Assembly: GCA_028554795.2 (NCBI GenBank)
Contig: CM068835.1
Span: 28,894,311-28,958,310 of the forward strand
Source: Sinohyriopsis cumingii
Lineage: Eukaryota; Mollusca; Bivalvia; Unionida; Unionidae
Length of the DNA stretch: 64,000 nt
Reading direction: 5' to 3'
The notes under the pieces were generated by a model. That model made no database searches. It saw nothing but the letters and a program-made list of their open reading frames with translations, and was not told where the DNA came from. Positions 13,009 through 24,056 of the stretch are shown one piece after another; the stretch's first letter is position 1, and each line of letters begins with the position of its first letter. The translations under genes were made by a program, and so were the position numbers.

Positions 13009-14545
13009 CTACGTTTCTGTGATTTTGTTTAATAACAGATTCCTAGTGGACTATTTACGAACAGTTCCTGCAAAGACAGCATGATCACTACACGTTTAAA
13101 TGTGCACGAGAGACTCGTTCTGCTAAAAGTGTTGCTTTCGTATCAATACCTTTATGCCTTCTTGTGAAGAAAAGATTCGTGACAATTTATTCACTTTAGA
13201 TGCTTACGGAGATGCTCGTGTAGCTCGTTGGTTACAGAAACATAGAAAAGATGTACTTGACCGGAAAGGTTTGGTTTCCATACTTGGAAGCAAGAACTAG
13301 CTAACTATGCCAAATGGTTGCGCAATTGACTTAAAAAGTGAACACAACTGTCACAGACTAAGGCAAGAAATATACTGGCTTCGCCTTAGAACGATTTGAT
13401 CATTTTCGTCGTACATTACCTGGGGTGGATAATTGTTTTTCTAGTTAAGTGACTGAGATAGCACGCATCTCGTCGTAGATCGCTTGCGGTGAGAGACAAA
13501 ACAAGCATGGTATGCACGGGTATTTTACTCCTGCTACTATTCATTTTCCTGTAGATTTAAGGCAAGTTTCTGTTCTAATCGACACATTGGCCTTTTGGGA
13601 TCTTGTCAAGGAGTGTATCCTCTCCATTTCATTATACAGCCATAAGGATAAGTGTTACAATATATTTTATTTGGAAATATGTGAAGCATATTCAATTTTA
13701 ATTATGTAGCGTGAAATGTTGCCTTTATCATTTCGCGGATTTGAAACTTTGAACTGTTAAAAATTGCTATTAAAAGTTTAATTTAGTAGCATTTATGTAC
13801 ATATTTTAATTCCATACCTGTTATTACGACCAGTTTGGTTTTATTCTAGATGTGTGTTTGCGGGTGTTGGTATTGGGATGGAAGCATGTGCGACCATCAA
13901 GGCCATACGAGGACGGAAGTGCTGTGCTGTAAACTTGTGCGCATGGTGCGCATGGTGGATCCATGAAGGGGGTGTGTGGTCAATACAAGTGTGGGAAAAC
14001 CCAAGAATTTAGGAGAAATGAAGTCTGAAAATTCACATGTGAACCAGGTCAAAATTTTTCGTTTACAAGGTCTACAAGTATTTAAATGAGACATACGTTA
14101 TTATGAATCGTATGTGCTGTACAAATAACTATATGAGTCATGAGTCATATATTCGATACAATTGTTATATTTATTTTAGTTGACCATGTTTGTTTCAATT
14201 GATTTTGTTGTGTTTTAATTGAGTACGTGGAACATATGTGGTGTTTCAGTTGAGTATATTTGAGTACAATTTAATTACACCTATTTGCATGAGATTATAT
14301 GAATCTTACTTTTAATACATAAGATTATGTGAATCACATCTTGGTTTTCCTGTATCATGTGTCTACAATTTTCAATATATAAATCAGCATTTTTGTTTCC
14401 CCATTTTTGAATGATTGTATGAATTAATGTTTCTTTTATGTCAAAAGGTTTCTTAAAATCACAAATTCATTCAAATATAACAAATAAGTAATTGAATGAG
14501 TCGTATCTTTAGAGCTTGAAATAATCACACTGTATATGTTTACGA

Positions 14546-14667
<122 letters not shown>

Positions 14668-15289
14668 CTTAATTTATTTAATAAACTTCCATCTTTCTTC
14701 ACATTGTGTTTGTGTTGTCATTTAATCCAGGCATCCATTCAGGTCAAATCATGTTATAATAACATTCATACAATGTTAGAAATAGTGGCAGACAAACACG
14801 ACACAGAGTAAAATCAGCTTCAAGACTGTACTGTCGTCGACATCAAAACGAATGAAAACCCATTTTAGGAGGAACATTCAGAGACTGTCAATAGAGTAGA
14901 CACTTAAAGACCATTACAGCGTGTCACTAGAAATTGTAAAGCACACTCTGATCAACGATGTCTTATAATGACATGTTTGCATTTGACTTTGATCATTTTG
15001 CTTTGTACTGTATCGATGTACTGGACCGGTTGTCTGTTAAGTGTTTTTGTAGTTTATGTCAATTGTGACTTTGAACACTCAATAAATGAACCCTCAAATT
15101 ATATTACAAAACCTTTTGTATTTAAATTTAAATCCATCACTGTATCGATATCTTCCACCTCCTCTTCTTCCTCTGCTATCAATGCTCTCGACGAAAAGTT
15201 AGATCGTCCATGTAGGGAGGCATTGTATCTTCGACATCTCTTAACATGTTAATTGCTGGACCGAGGGCTTCAGGCACAAACTAATTTAT

Positions 15290-15900
15290 CAAAAATGTCA
15301 GTGAAAACAAACCCATTTGACCGATCGTCCTTTCCATCGCATCGTGTGGTGTTACCGTAGTGGCAGTCGGCTTACATCTTCCTTCAAGAAAGTCAAAGAG
15401 AATCCATCGTCTTTGCGGAAGTCATTTATCACAAAGACGATGGGATTTTGTCTGACATAAGACAAACACATCTGGTCCTCTTCGAGGACTATTTAGAAGA
15501 AGAGGAAGAAATTAAACTTTGGTTTGCACGCAGAGGGAATCATCATAGTTCCTATATCATTTATATTACCCAAAATTTGTTTCATTAATGTAAAATCCAT
15601 TGTATCATCAAGCGCAATCCCATTGCATGGTCTTGTTTAAAATCTCTAGAGATAAATCTTGAGTGCACTTGTTAGCTAAATATGCGTACCAAGACACCAC
15701 TCAAATACCTCATGCCTATTTATTCGTTATTCGTCGATTGTAAAAGAGACCACACCCGAGTTTTTGCGATTTGGATCCATCTTTTTAACGAATTGTGTCA
15801 AGAAGGAGGGCCAGTCATTTATACATCCCCATTAGCATACAAAACTATAAAATCCTCCGGCATTTCTTGTCTGTTTCATAATCAACATGGCTTCAAAATT
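15290..15900 (+). pseudogene. packaging ATPase of element C (FtsK/HerA type, broken)
   Basis: Genome-packaging ATPase of the adenovirus/Polinton A32-like group. It begins with PFDRSSFPSHRVVLP; the expected P-loop falls at about 15,345-15,375 and is degraded (RSGSRLTSS in one frame, so the catalytic Lys appears as Arg). Walker B is clear at about 15,472 as HLVLFEDYLEEEEE. It is followed by the family's next block, LWFARRGNHHSSYIIYITQNLFH, the sensor region with RGxH...TQN that is also seen in element A (SRGRHKNTDIIYVTQ). A frame shift leads to SRDKS*VHLLAKYAYQ and then YLFVDCKRD, matching the C-terminal part. Stops and shifts make it inactive. Integrase and capsid-type genes lie downstream on the same strand. 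Confidence 0.75.
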
Positions 15901-15929
15901 GATTCATGCCCTGTACTGTAAATACTTGC

Positions 15930-17200
15930 TTGTGTCTTAGAAGCCAGTCTCAAAGAAGTCTTACTATATTTTACGCTGACAGCACATCCGTTACTTCATG
16001 GGATCATTCACATCCCAACATCACGCCGAACGCCTTATGATAATTATAAAGTTGCCTTGTCACACGTGAGGGATCCAAGAATCGATACTTAAATAAAAAA
16101 GCAAATCATTTTGAAACACGGAGGCAGTATTCCTCGATGAGAAACCATTATGTGTTCCCCCTTAAAATGGGATCCTAATCCCCATGAAGTGGCAAAGGAA
16201 ACAAAACTCCCAAACGACATCCAAATAAAAACAGTGGCACGTTAAGTTGACATCCACAATCAGTAGAAAACAGCTTCAGCCAAACAAAGAGGCACTGCTG
16301 CTCGGACGCAACCGTCCTGGTCCAAACCACGCCCCACGGTGATCCTGTCTCCAGCTTCTTCGACGTCGCCGTTGCTCGTGATGCTCTCACTACTCGATTT
16401 ACCTAGCGACTTTCCCAACTTAATGAAAAAAAAGAAACCCGTTTCTAAACGAGCTTCTGTGTTACCAGTGCCCTCTTTTTCTTTAGTGGCAGCGGAGGCC
16501 AATAAAAAGAATCCTTCCCTAAGATCAAATACAAGAGAGATCGGTAATATTACAAAGTTTACTGGATTTATCAAGACAAGAACTTTCACGGTTTAGTCTG
16601 TTGCAAACATCTTATCGTAGCGTCATGCTATCTTGAAAATTGTACGAAATACCGACCATTAGTGGAAATGAATTCCAGTATAAGACATACGTGTGTAAGT
16701 TGATTCACTTCAGAGTTTTCATAGCTCCTGAAATAAACGATGTTATTCCCCAGAAGATAACACCACTCTCTTCCCAAAGAACAAAATGAAAAAGGACTTC
16801 CTCCTCGTTTGGACAAACATTGGGACGTGTTATCGATACTGACGTAAATCGATCCACCCATGCGTAAACAACTCATTCAATTAGACACCAAAGATACCGT
16901 GTTTGAATGTTGTTGGAATGCTTTGAAAGGTTCCTTGTCCGAGCACTAGAAAGAACGCTAATGAGAACATCGAAACGATCTTCGTACAATTGTCAAAAAA
17001 TATCCATCAGTCAAAAGAAAAGATTTTAGTGCAAGGCAGAAAATTTCTACCCATGTTGATAGGACCCTTGCTAGAAGTGTCTGCTTGTTTGTAAGGATCG
17101 GTTGCTGTACCGCTTTTGAGAGGCATCACTAGAAGATAAAAATGGTCCCTTTCTGGAAAAACCTAATACGTGTACCCTCGAAACTCATGGAAGGACGAAA
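15930..17200 (+). pseudogene. small unassigned genes of element C
   Basis: Three weak units. At 15,935-16,130 a frame ends DNYKVALSHVRDPRIDT...HGGSI, a layout seen in small structural proteins of these elements. At 16,180-16,596 a Ser/Pro/Lys-rich frame (LLVMLSLLDLPSDFPNLMKK..) has no known domain. At 16,960-17,110 LSKNIHQSKEKILVQGRKF followed by LPMLIGPLLE looks like the short basic protein with a hydrophobic tail (RGGF-type ending) that Polintons often carry, and KMVPFWKNLI at 17,140 may be its C-terminus. Functions are not established; none has an intact frame. Confidence 0.35.
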
Positions 17201-17204
17201 GTTG

Positions 17205-17934
17205 ACTTTAATATTCTAGTACCAGCGTTAAAACTGATACTGAAGCAAAGTGGTCGTCAGCCTCTTCCATAGAAAACAGAAAAGGCACAAAATTCCAGAA
17301 CCAAGCTTTCCAAAAATAATTGAAGAAAAGTGATTTCCATTTTTTCACCACCGAGAATCCTGAAACGAAAGTCAGCGTCGAGGAACGTTTACAACGCACT
17401 TTAAAAGAAGGCATTTGGAAATATTTTGCGCATCAACACACGATCAAGGGCATCAACGTCATACAACGTCTGGTCAAGCTTACAATCAATTGTACCCTTG
17501 CAGCATCGGATGCACCTCAAAGAAGTAGCCCCCGACAACGAAGCGGTCATGTTTGATTGTTTGTTTGGAACATCCTTACTGCGCCAATAAATGTGGCCTG
17601 TTAACACCGGGAGACTTGGTACACATCGGAAAACCCAACGCACTTTCCACAAAGGTTATTTACCTAACTTGACCCCGAATTGTTTGATAACTTTGACGAG
17701 GGCGTGATCGTCATCTTCCCGCCTAAAATTGGAAGACATAAACGGCGATGTGTTGAAAGGAACGTTTTACTTGCTCGAGTTACAACGAGTGACCGAAGAA
17801 GAAGACGAAGTAATCTCAATCGAATAACCCATACAGGAGGCAAACGCCTAGTCGAAACAGTGAAAGTGCGTTGGAATGGATATCCCCTGAGGTTTGATCC
17901 TTTCATTGCCGATTGGCAAATGTTACCATCATGA
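17205..17934 (+). pseudogene. integrase of element C, C-terminal two-thirds
   Basis: Retroviral-like (rve, DDE) integrase fragment. From 17,215 it reads VPALKLILKQSGRQPLP, then KGTKFQNQAFQK at the second catalytic Asp region (the Asp itself is not visible), then SDFHFFTTENPETK and VSVEERLQRTLKEG with the catalytic Glu. After a shift AYNQLYPCSIGCT and LTPGDLVHIGKPNAL follow, then a chromodomain-like end with ETVKVRWNGYPLRFDPFI. The N-terminal zinc-finger region and the first catalytic Asp are missing, so there is an internal or 5' deletion joined to the preceding small genes. The chromodomain-like tail is typical of Polinton integrases. Dead because of the deletion, a stop at 17,309 and several frameshifts. 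Confidence 0.8.
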
Positions 17935-17939
17935 CGTTG

Positions 17940-18364
17940 AACACAGCAACAGCGACCGCTCTTTCTCAGAGTTCCTAAAACGCAAACCGTCCTTTTTTTT
18001 TACTAATCCCTGTGGTTTATTTTTGTTATTGGTGCCGCCATCGCCAAGTTTAGCTTGCAACAAGGAGACGAAAAATTGTGGACCACTTTACCCAGCAAAT
18101 TACGTATTATGAGTTACCAATTTTATTTAACTTTATTTAAATTTACTCAGTGACCGCTGTATGGATATATTTCTAAGACACACCCTATATTGTTTCACAG
18201 CCATATGACCCCAGGCCACCCAATTTGATCACGAAGTGAATTGGGAAGTCGTTTTCGTAGAAATCTTTCATCCCATGCATCTCATAAGTATCACCAAAAT
18301 TAAAAATACTTTCGTCGGCGGTTGCGATTTTTTGGTCTGATATCTTTCTGTTGAGAATAGACTT
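17940..18364 (+). pseudogene. candidate minor capsid (penton-like) gene start, interrupted by element A
   Basis: Downstream of the integrase, two + frames together read YQFYLTLF ... YISKTHPI ... HEVNWEVVFVEIFHPM. In many Polintons a minor capsid candidate begins with an FY.TLPS-like strand, then a WEV...EI..P strand, at about this spacing. The gene is cut at 18,364/18,371 by element A. Assignment rests on two short similarities remembered from the family, so it is tentative. No clear continuation is visible after the insertion at 29,278. Confidence 0.4.
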
Positions 18365-18370
18365 TTCTTT
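18365..18370. other. target-site duplication of element A, left copy (TTCTTT)
   Basis: TTCTTT directly precedes the left terminal repeat and recurs at 29,272-29,277 directly after the right one. Polintons characteristically create 6-bp duplications. The exact boundary can shift by one base because the repeat end may include a T. Confidence 0.75.
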
Positions 18371-18643
18371 AGCAGCACAGGAGGCGAACAGATCTTTTGC
18401 CGAAACGTAACTTTGAAAACTAAAACCTCATACGAAAAATTAAAAATGCTAAGGACAATAACGTCAAACCGAAGCTTCTAAGTTATCAAGAGTTTTTTCT
18501 CCCAGAGTCTCTCTTGTGGGTTAGTTTCTTTTTGTTACTTTATTTTTGTCATTAGTGTTTTTCTAAATTTGTATGGATTTTTTTTGTTTACCCACCGGAC
18601 GTTTCATTGAGGTCGCGCCACCTCTGGTGCTATAATTAGATCA
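18371..18643 (+). repeat. left terminal inverted repeat of element A
   Basis: Matches the reverse complement of 28,995-29,271 across about 273 bases, by eye at roughly 75-80% identity. Long exact runs include AGGAGGCGAAC, GAAACGTAACTTTGAAAAC and TTACTTTATTTTTGTCATT. The inner end is marked by CTAATTAGATCA or its variant. Confidence 0.9.
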
Positions 18644-18657
18644 TTATTATATCAATA

Positions 18658-19002
18658 ATGACACCAGATACGGAATCTTATACAGCTAGATTAGCTAGAG
18701 AAAGATTGGAAGCAATCAAAAAGTTTTTGCCTGTTCGTGGTTCTCTTAAACAAAAACCTCAAGAACGTCAAGAAGCACACGTTGAATTTTCAGAAGGTAC
18801 AGAAAAGTTATTTAAACCCATGACAAAGGTTACTGAAAAAGCTGCAGTAGTTGCTAAAAGTCTTCGTCCAACGTTAGAACAGACTGCTAAATATACTAAG
18901 GGAACAAAAAGACGTTTACAAAAACTTCCAGCCGCAATAGTTGCTGTTCAGCCTCTTCCTGCTGATGCATATGAAGAAATACTTGATGAATGGCTGATAT
19001 AA
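18658..19002 (+). CDS. coiled-coil-like virion protein of element A
   Basis: Intact frame of 114 codons starting just inside the left terminal repeat. The first ATG (18,658) directly follows the repeat end. The sequence is rich in Lys, Glu, Ala and Thr, helical, and without membrane segments; a central block GTEKLFKPMTKVTEKA resembles ETARLFRPLTETLLG in the element B protein at 34,216-34,425, which lies near that element's capsid genes. The shared block and similar size suggest a homologous structural or accessory protein of unknown role. Its stop overlaps the next start (ATG at 18,990). Confidence 0.55.
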   Translation: MTPDTESYTARLARERLEAIKKFLPVRGSLKQKPQERQEAHVEFSEGTEKLFKPMTKVTEKAAVVAKSLRPTLEQTAKYTKGTKRRLQKLPAAIVAVQPLPADAYEEILDEWLI

Positions 19003-19295
19003 AAGAATCTGTATAAAAAAAAACAAGAGAGGATAAACCAAAGGGAAGAAAAGGTGTTATATTTATTGTAAAATTATCTGATAAAGGTGTTAATAAAATA
19101 AAAAGTCAAAAAGATATAGTTAAATTATCTGCGTTTGCTGTGTTAGGTTATCCTCGAAGAAGAAATTTTTTAAACCCTAAACATCTTAAAGGTGTTAATC
19201 ATAACACATGGTATAATTGGGTGTATTGGGCACATCAAGGACTTGATCAGATAGATAGTAACGATATAAATACATTAATTATTCTAGGGGAATAA
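18990..19295 (+). pseudogene. small basic protein of element A, one in-frame stop
   Basis: Frame starting at ATG 18,990, overlapping the end of the previous gene, kept to a stop at 19,293. One TAA at 19,014 interrupts it. The residues after it are basic (KKTREDKPKGRKG), then VIFIVKLSDKGVNKIKSQ and an aromatic end (HNTWYNWVYWAHQG). No family recognised. The 13-base overlap with the upstream gene supports both as real genes of one transcription unit. Confidence 0.4.
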
Positions 19296-19299
19296 ATAA

Positions 19300-19479
19300 T
19301 TTTCTACAGCAGTAAGAAGACGAGAAACAAAAACTACCAATATATTAGAAGTTCTGATTGGAGGAAAACGCGCAGGAAATAATTCGCCGGAAATTATTAA
19401 TGAAATCTCTGATATTTGTCGAAGGTTGTTTACTGGCGGTATTATAGATCGCAACATTTATTTTTCTCTCATCGACTAA
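19300..19479 (+). CDS. short unassigned frame of element A
   Basis: 59 open codons without a clear ATG at the start, reading STAVRRRETKTTNILEVL then IGGKRAGNNSPEI. It sits between two supported genes in the same direction and may be a fragment. No function can be given. Confidence 0.25.
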   Translation, partial: FSTAVRRRETKTTNILEVLIGGKRAGNNSPEIINEISDICRRLFTGGIIDRNIYFSLID

Positions 19480-19534
19480 AAAACAAGTAATTAATCAACA
19501 TGAATTTAAAAAATGATTATACACAATGCACAAC

Positions 19535-19894
19535 GTGGACCTGTAATGATTAGCAACTTACAAATCGATTTACAGAGATGGACTTGGTGATGTTGTCGAT
19601 GTTCTATTTAGAAGGATAGCCCCAAAAGCAATACCGATTGCATAACAACTAGGAATGAAGGCTATTAAGGCTATTCGTGATAAAGTTATTAATGCTATTG
19701 GTAATCTTGCTGTTAAAGCGTTCTCGACAGTCAAGGATAGATTAGCTCCATTATTACGAAGAAAACCACAGCCCGTAAAATTACCTAGCACTGAAGTTAT
19801 GCATGCAAATGTCAGTAAAATAATAAATCAAGCTGCAAATAAAAAAACTATCAGAGTTGGCTCAAACGTATATCCGATCCAGCGTTCGATATAG
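19535..19894 (+). pseudogene. small core- or membrane-associated virion protein of element A
   Basis: The frame reads YRDGLGDVVDVLFRRIAP then, after one stop (TAA at about 19,645), an amphipathic stretch from an internal ATG (19,655): MKAIKAIRDKVINAIGN followed by LAPLLRRKPQPVKLPS. A Gly-x-Gly-Leu-Gly start followed by LFRxIxP and then an amphipathic basic helix is the layout of small adenovirus/Polinton minor virion proteins that contact membranes or DNA. The position directly before the major capsid gene fits. Exact homology is not shown. Confidence 0.45.
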
Positions 19895-21140
19895 ACTCAC
19901 CAGTTATCAAGGATGAATCTGTATGTGATTGTCAATTTTATTCTTACGACGCAAGACAACCAAATCGGCGTGAAAGAAACGAATTACAACTTCAAGATAC
20001 AAGTAACATTTATTGAAGTAGAAGGTAGCATTTTACAAGATGATGGTGCAGTAGTTCCACTCGGTGATTCTCCTTGTTTTGTTAACAATGGTATTATGGC
20101 GTTGCTTGACAGCGCAACATATATGATTGATGGAATAAATATTGAAACAATTCAGAAGGACGCCGACGTTGCTACAACGATAATAGGTTCAGCAAGCTAT
20201 TCAGATGATTATACAAGATCAGCCGGCCCATCAATGATATTTGCTAAAGATACATATAATAAACCTAAACATGCAAACTTAAGAGTGGAAGCAGCTGGAA
20301 CTGAAGTTGCATCGATGGACGATAATTTCAACATAGGCTTTGCTACACGTTGAGCAATGTTAAATGATGAAGAAACTTTTTCATGTGCAACTCAAATATC
20401 TCATATCTTTGGATTTTGTAGAAATGTTAGAAAAGGATTTTTTGGAGCTAAAACTAAAGTTGTACTTGTAAGGAAAGCCAATGACAATCATGCAATCTGG
20501 CTTCCTGCTGCTGCTCACAACTGTATGATAAGATTAACAAAACTTTCATTATGGATGCCATTGCTTGCTGATGAGCAAAAATTAATTTATTTCATGGACC
20601 AAGGTGGTAACTCATTGTTATCATGGTTAACAATGAAAATAGATAGCTTTCAAAGTAATATTTCTGGGTTATTTACATAGTAAATAGCATCACAACAAGG
20701 AGTTTCTGCGCCGAGGCATATATTTATCGCTTTACAATATACTAATCGACAAGATTCACAAGAACGTAGTCGTATGATATTTGACAAACTTGCAGTTAGT
20801 GAAGTTTCCTTACGAATAAATGGACATCAAGAATCGTCTGAAGATATATTATTAAGTTTTGAACACAATCATGTAGCACATGCATATCATCGTTTGATGA
20901 CATTTATGGGACGTGATCAAAATATAGATACCGGTTTACAATATCGCAGTTAGATTTTTTAAATATGTATCCGATCTATTACTTTTCATTGGAACATCTT
21001 GATTTATCTAGACAGTCTGTTGCTTATATTCACTTTGGAGAGCAATTGCAGTTATTCTTTCAGATAAAGTAATGTTACTTGAAGGTGCTGGTTGAAGAAT
21101 GAGAGTTATTGACGCACCAGTAGAAAACATGTAATTAAAT
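19895..21140 (+). pseudogene. major capsid protein of element A (double jelly-roll type)
   Basis: Capsid subunit of the Polinton/Maverick lineage, in pieces. An N-terminal half (19,913-20,353) has VTFIEVEGSILQDDGA, VPLGDSPCFVNNGIMALL, a SDDYTRSAG turn and WTFAKDT-like MIFAKDT. A TGA separates it, in the same frame, from 20,357-20,680 with HIFGFCRNVRKGFFGAK and MIRLTKLSLWMPLL. After a TAG-TAA pair, still in frame, APRHIFIALQ, MIFDKL and LRINGH follow, and then NMYPIYYFSLEHLD in another frame. These last blocks line up with the element B capsid (PRHVFHVFQ, YVFDSP, FRTLYPIFHFDVSKH), which supports both calls. Family members assemble the pseudo-hexameric capsid shell. Confidence 0.8.
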
Positions 21141-21144
21141 ACTT

Positions 21145-21400
21145 ATCATATTATAAAATGTTGTATGATCACGTTAGAGTCACTCTGACTTCCGGTCAGG
21201 AGACAAAATTACAATCAAATCTTGCAAGTAAATGCGGAATAAAAATATCACTAAAATAAGATCAAATTTGATTTTCACGCAAGCACGTTTACAGGACTTC
21301 GTCGAAACTTTCAAAAACTTAATGAAATCGCAGATAATTTCTTTGGCACTCCGTTGACTGTTGACGTAAAACTCCGATATTAACACAAAACTTGGCAATA
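21145..21400 (+). pseudogene. possible pX-like core peptide of element A
   Basis: Following the capsid gene, a frame from ATG 21,159 reads MLYDHVRVTLTSGQETKL then CGIKISLK before a stop. The layout V-x-LT-x-x-Q-x-x-K-[LI] ... I-x-[IL]-x-[IL] resembles the start of the element B protein at 32,340-32,615 (HQVNLTPRQLKKITQ ... VSLKI), also placed beside the capsid gene. The rest is scrambled by indels. Low-confidence assignment. Confidence 0.35.
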
Positions 21401-21798
21401 TTAAAACAGTTATATCAGATATTGAAATGATTAGAAAAAGACTAGAAGATGTTATAAGTGGAATTCCTTATATCGTTAATAAAATTAATCACATTAAAAT
21501 TCCCCACAAGCAAATTAGCAACATAGTATTTACAGCAGGGTCTGACCAAGCAGTATGGTCACCAGTCAATAAAACCAATAAACATTGTGCTGAGGTTACC
21601 GGTAAATACAGGTTCTCAGTAATCGGTGCTGTAATATCTACCACGATTTCACGGCGTTATTCGTCAGGTGGGTCCATGTTAGTGATGTTAGATCAAAACG
21701 ACGAGATAACATTTAATGTGGAACCTGAAGAAGAAAAAAATCTCGGTTTGATTTCTTATTGGTGCCTTGAATTAGTAGCTACGTTCTCACCTAATTAA
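21400..21798 (+). CDS. unassigned structural-type protein of element A
   Basis: Open frame of 123 codons from ATG 21,427; the frame is also open some 60 bases upstream (NTKLGNIKTVISDIE). Helical start, then a beta-rich domain (KYRFSVIGAVISTTISRR, GGSMLVMLDQNDEITFNVE) that looks like a small jelly-roll or trimeric fibre head, and a hydrophobic end (LISYWCLELVATFSPN). It could be a spike or penton-associated protein; there is no clear family. The next gene begins six bases later. Confidence 0.45.
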   Translation: MKTVISDIEMIRKRLEDVISGIPYIVNKINHIKIPHKQISNIVFTAGSDQAVWSPVNKTNKHCAEVTGKYRFSVIGAVISTTISRRYSSGGSMLVMLDQNDEITFNVEPEEEKNLGLISYWCLELVATFSPN

Positions 21799-21804
21799 AA
21801 TATA

Positions 21805-22020
21805 ATGAGTATTCAACGTGATGTTGCAGCGCAAAATTATAGATATAATCAAGCACGTGAATGGCAAACAAATTTTTTAAAAAATATCGTTGACGAGAAT
21901 GTAATAAATATAAAGAAATATCGCAGACGTGTAGTTATTGTTGATATAATTGTTTATTCAGCGTCTGCTGTTATTGCTGGAATCGGCATGATATTATCAT
22001 CAATAACATGGAACCAGTAG
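21805..22020 (+). CDS. small membrane protein 1 of element A
   Basis: 71 codons, intact. The N-terminal half is charged (YRYNQAREWQTNFLKN), followed by one strong membrane segment near residues 45-68 (VVIVDIIVYSASAVIAGIGM). The stop overlaps the start of the next gene within ATGGAACCAGTAG, a 13-base overlap typical of compact viral genomes. Likely a membrane or virion-associated protein; function unknown. Confidence 0.55.
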   Translation: MSIQRDVAAQNYRYNQAREWQTNFLKNIVDENVINIKKYRRRVVIVDIIVYSASAVIAGIGMILSSITWNQ

Positions 22021-22397
22021 TTGTAACAATTTGTGTTTCAACTGCAACAACGATTGCCGGTATTCTCAACATCGTTGCAAGAAACTACGTGCATGGAACA
22101 ACTGCAAAATTGCATGATTATATAATAACATTACATACAGCAACGTTAGCATACTCCAAATTATCCTCGTTATTATCAAAGAGCCTTAGTGATGGGAAAA
22201 TATCAGATTTTGAGTTCACGGAGATGATCAAAATCTACGAGGAACCAATGACAGTGATTGATTTAGAAAATCAGGATTTAAAAAACAATGTCAATTCCAC
22301 TGACATAGCCAAGCGAGCTACTACAACGAATCGAAGCGAATACGACTCCGTCAAAAACGACAATGATATCGGTAAGCTTAACTCATCGAAAATTTAG
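22008..22397 (+). CDS. small membrane protein 2 of element A
   Basis: 129 codons, intact, starting inside the previous gene. The first 25 residues are a membrane segment (VVVTICVSTATTIAGILNIV), followed by an alpha-helical region (KLHDYIITLHTATLAYSKLS) and an acidic, polar C-terminal tail. The two adjacent one-segment proteins may work as a pair. No family recognised. Confidence 0.55.
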   Translation: MEPVVVTICVSTATTIAGILNIVARNYVHGTTAKLHDYIITLHTATLAYSKLSSLLSKSLSDGKISDFEFTEMIKIYEEPMTVIDLENQDLKNNVNSTDIAKRATTTNRSEYDSVKNDNDIGKLNSSKI

Positions 22398-22810
22398 TAT
22401 TAACTTTCCAACTGCAATTTCAGTGAAAGAAATCGCACTTGCGCAATTACGAGTATATTACAGCTGGCCAAATATAAGATGAAAATCATTTGGTGCATTA
22501 CAGGCGAATAATTCGTTTGTATTTGCAAATAGTAATAAAGATAATGGAACACCTGATTGGAATGTTGTTTCTATTCTTACAGGAAGTTATCAAATCGAAC
22601 AAATCAATGATGAATTTCAGCGCAGACCAAAAACTATAAACGAAAAAGAAGCGAAAATAGCTAATTTCAGTTCACCAACCAACTTTATCATCTGCGATTG
22701 AAATATATTCTCCAGATTACGTTGTAGATATTTATCACTCGTCAATCAGATCTGTTTGATTTGAACTATTAACATATACTACAAAGTTATTTCTCATTCC
22801 TTCAGGTCAT
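22395..22810 (+). pseudogene. candidate minor capsid or tail-type protein of element A, N-terminal part
   Basis: The frame reads INFPTAISVKEIALAQLRVY then YSWPNIR*KSFGALQANNSF, WNVVSILTGSYQIEQIND and EFQRRPKTINEKE, with TGA stops at NIR* and ICD*. The pattern 'hydrophobic strand with SWPNI, then TGSYxIEQINDEFQR' recalls a recurring Polinton structural protein whose start spans this region. No C-terminal part is visible, so the gene is truncated near 22.8 kb. Tentative. Confidence 0.4.
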
Positions 22811-23250
22811 TGACTTTAAGAAAGTGAGGTAACCGCTAAATTACTCTGTCAAGGAGAGGAGAGTCATCTCCCTTCAATAATACTGAAATTGGATTAATAT
22901 ATCAGATAAAAACACAATTATTCTATCTTACATGTTTTGTGAGTGGGGAAACTTCCGTTTTCATATATATACATAATTATAAAATTTCCTCTTCAACGAT
23001 AAAAGTCTTGAAATGGTAAAAATAATCGTTCTATCACTATTATTTTAACAATGACATGATAATACAAAAAAAAAAAAATTAAATAGTTTAGTAATATAAG
23101 CGGCATAACTACTTAATACCTCTACCGGATAGAGACAGAGTTATCTCTCTTAACAATAATGGAAAATGTTTTTTGTTTATATTTCTTAGAGAGAGCAGAT
23201 TTGGTTATATTTTCTGTGACAAAGTATACGGAAGACATGAAAATACCAAA
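22810..23250. other. intergenic, convergent gene ends
   Basis: No domain. It lies between the + strand structural genes and the minus-strand HNH gene, where their 3' ends meet. Contains two similar short segments (GAGAGGAGAGTCATCTC near 22,855 and GAGACAGAGTTATCTCT near 23,131). Confidence 0.4.
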
Positions 23251-23253
23251 ATA

Positions 23254-23612
23254 TCATTTCTTCGTATTTGTAGATTTAATTGATCTTGCAATGTTTGAAT
23301 ATTTGCCAGTATTACCGGATTTACAATTTTGCCTTTTTGTGACAGTTCGTAAATTTGATAAAGAGTTATATTTTGGATTTGAGTCAATATGATCGATCAC
23401 AAGACCGTCTTCGAGCACTCCGTTGAAATACTCGTAAATAAATATATGACAAAGATATCTTTTTATATTATTTTCCCGATACTGAATATGAGATAACATT
23501 GATTATTAACATAACCGACTGGTATTTTGCGTCGACAGTGCCTCATTACACCATCAGGATTTGCTTCATAATTTGTTATAATAGGGTGTCTAACAAATTC
23601 CTTTTGCTCCAT
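23254..23612 (-). pseudogene. HNH endonuclease of element A, one frameshift
   Basis: Begins at an ATG (complement of 23,610-23,612) with MEQKEFVRHPIITNYEA and NPDGVMRHCRRKIPVGY, then after a frameshift near 23,480 continues as CHIFIYEYFNGVLEDGLVID, HIDSNPKYNSLSNLRTV and TKRQN. The central HNH signature (D-H-I-D, N.., N-L-x-x-V-T-x-x-x-N) is complete. The nuclease would nick or cut DNA; HNH genes of this style occur as homing-type or accessory genes in large DNA viruses. It is on the opposite strand to the surrounding genes, so it may be a separately mobile insert within the element. Confidence 0.75.
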
Positions 23613-23614
23613 TA

Positions 23615-23947
23615 ATATATAATATAATTTGTTTAAATAATAATGTGTCTAAATCATCGCTTTGAAAATCTTGTTAGGTAATCGTCTACATCTTTTATAA
23701 CTTCAAAACTGTCATTATTTGTTTTAGCATAATATCTTTTCAGTTCTCTGTATTTTTACCACCACATTGCAAACACAACCGCGTTTCTCAGCTCACTCCA
23801 AAATCGCATTTCAAACGCGGTTTTGGCCCTAGACTTACATTACGTACGCTTTGAAAATGATGTCCGCAGAATCCGTTTACGCAAGCTTAGCTACAAAGGG
23901 TCTTAGAACGTATCATTAATCACTTGCATTTGTCCTTTTTATTAATC

Positions 23948-24031
<84 letters not shown>

Positions 24032-24056
24032 ATTTAAATATGTGCCTTAATTATAA
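23615..24056. other. intergenic gap of element A with (AT)n
   Basis: Upstream region of both the minus-strand HNH gene and the + strand polymerase, hence probably a divergent promoter region. No motif can be assigned. 23,949-24,023 is a pure (AT)n microsatellite. Confidence 0.5.
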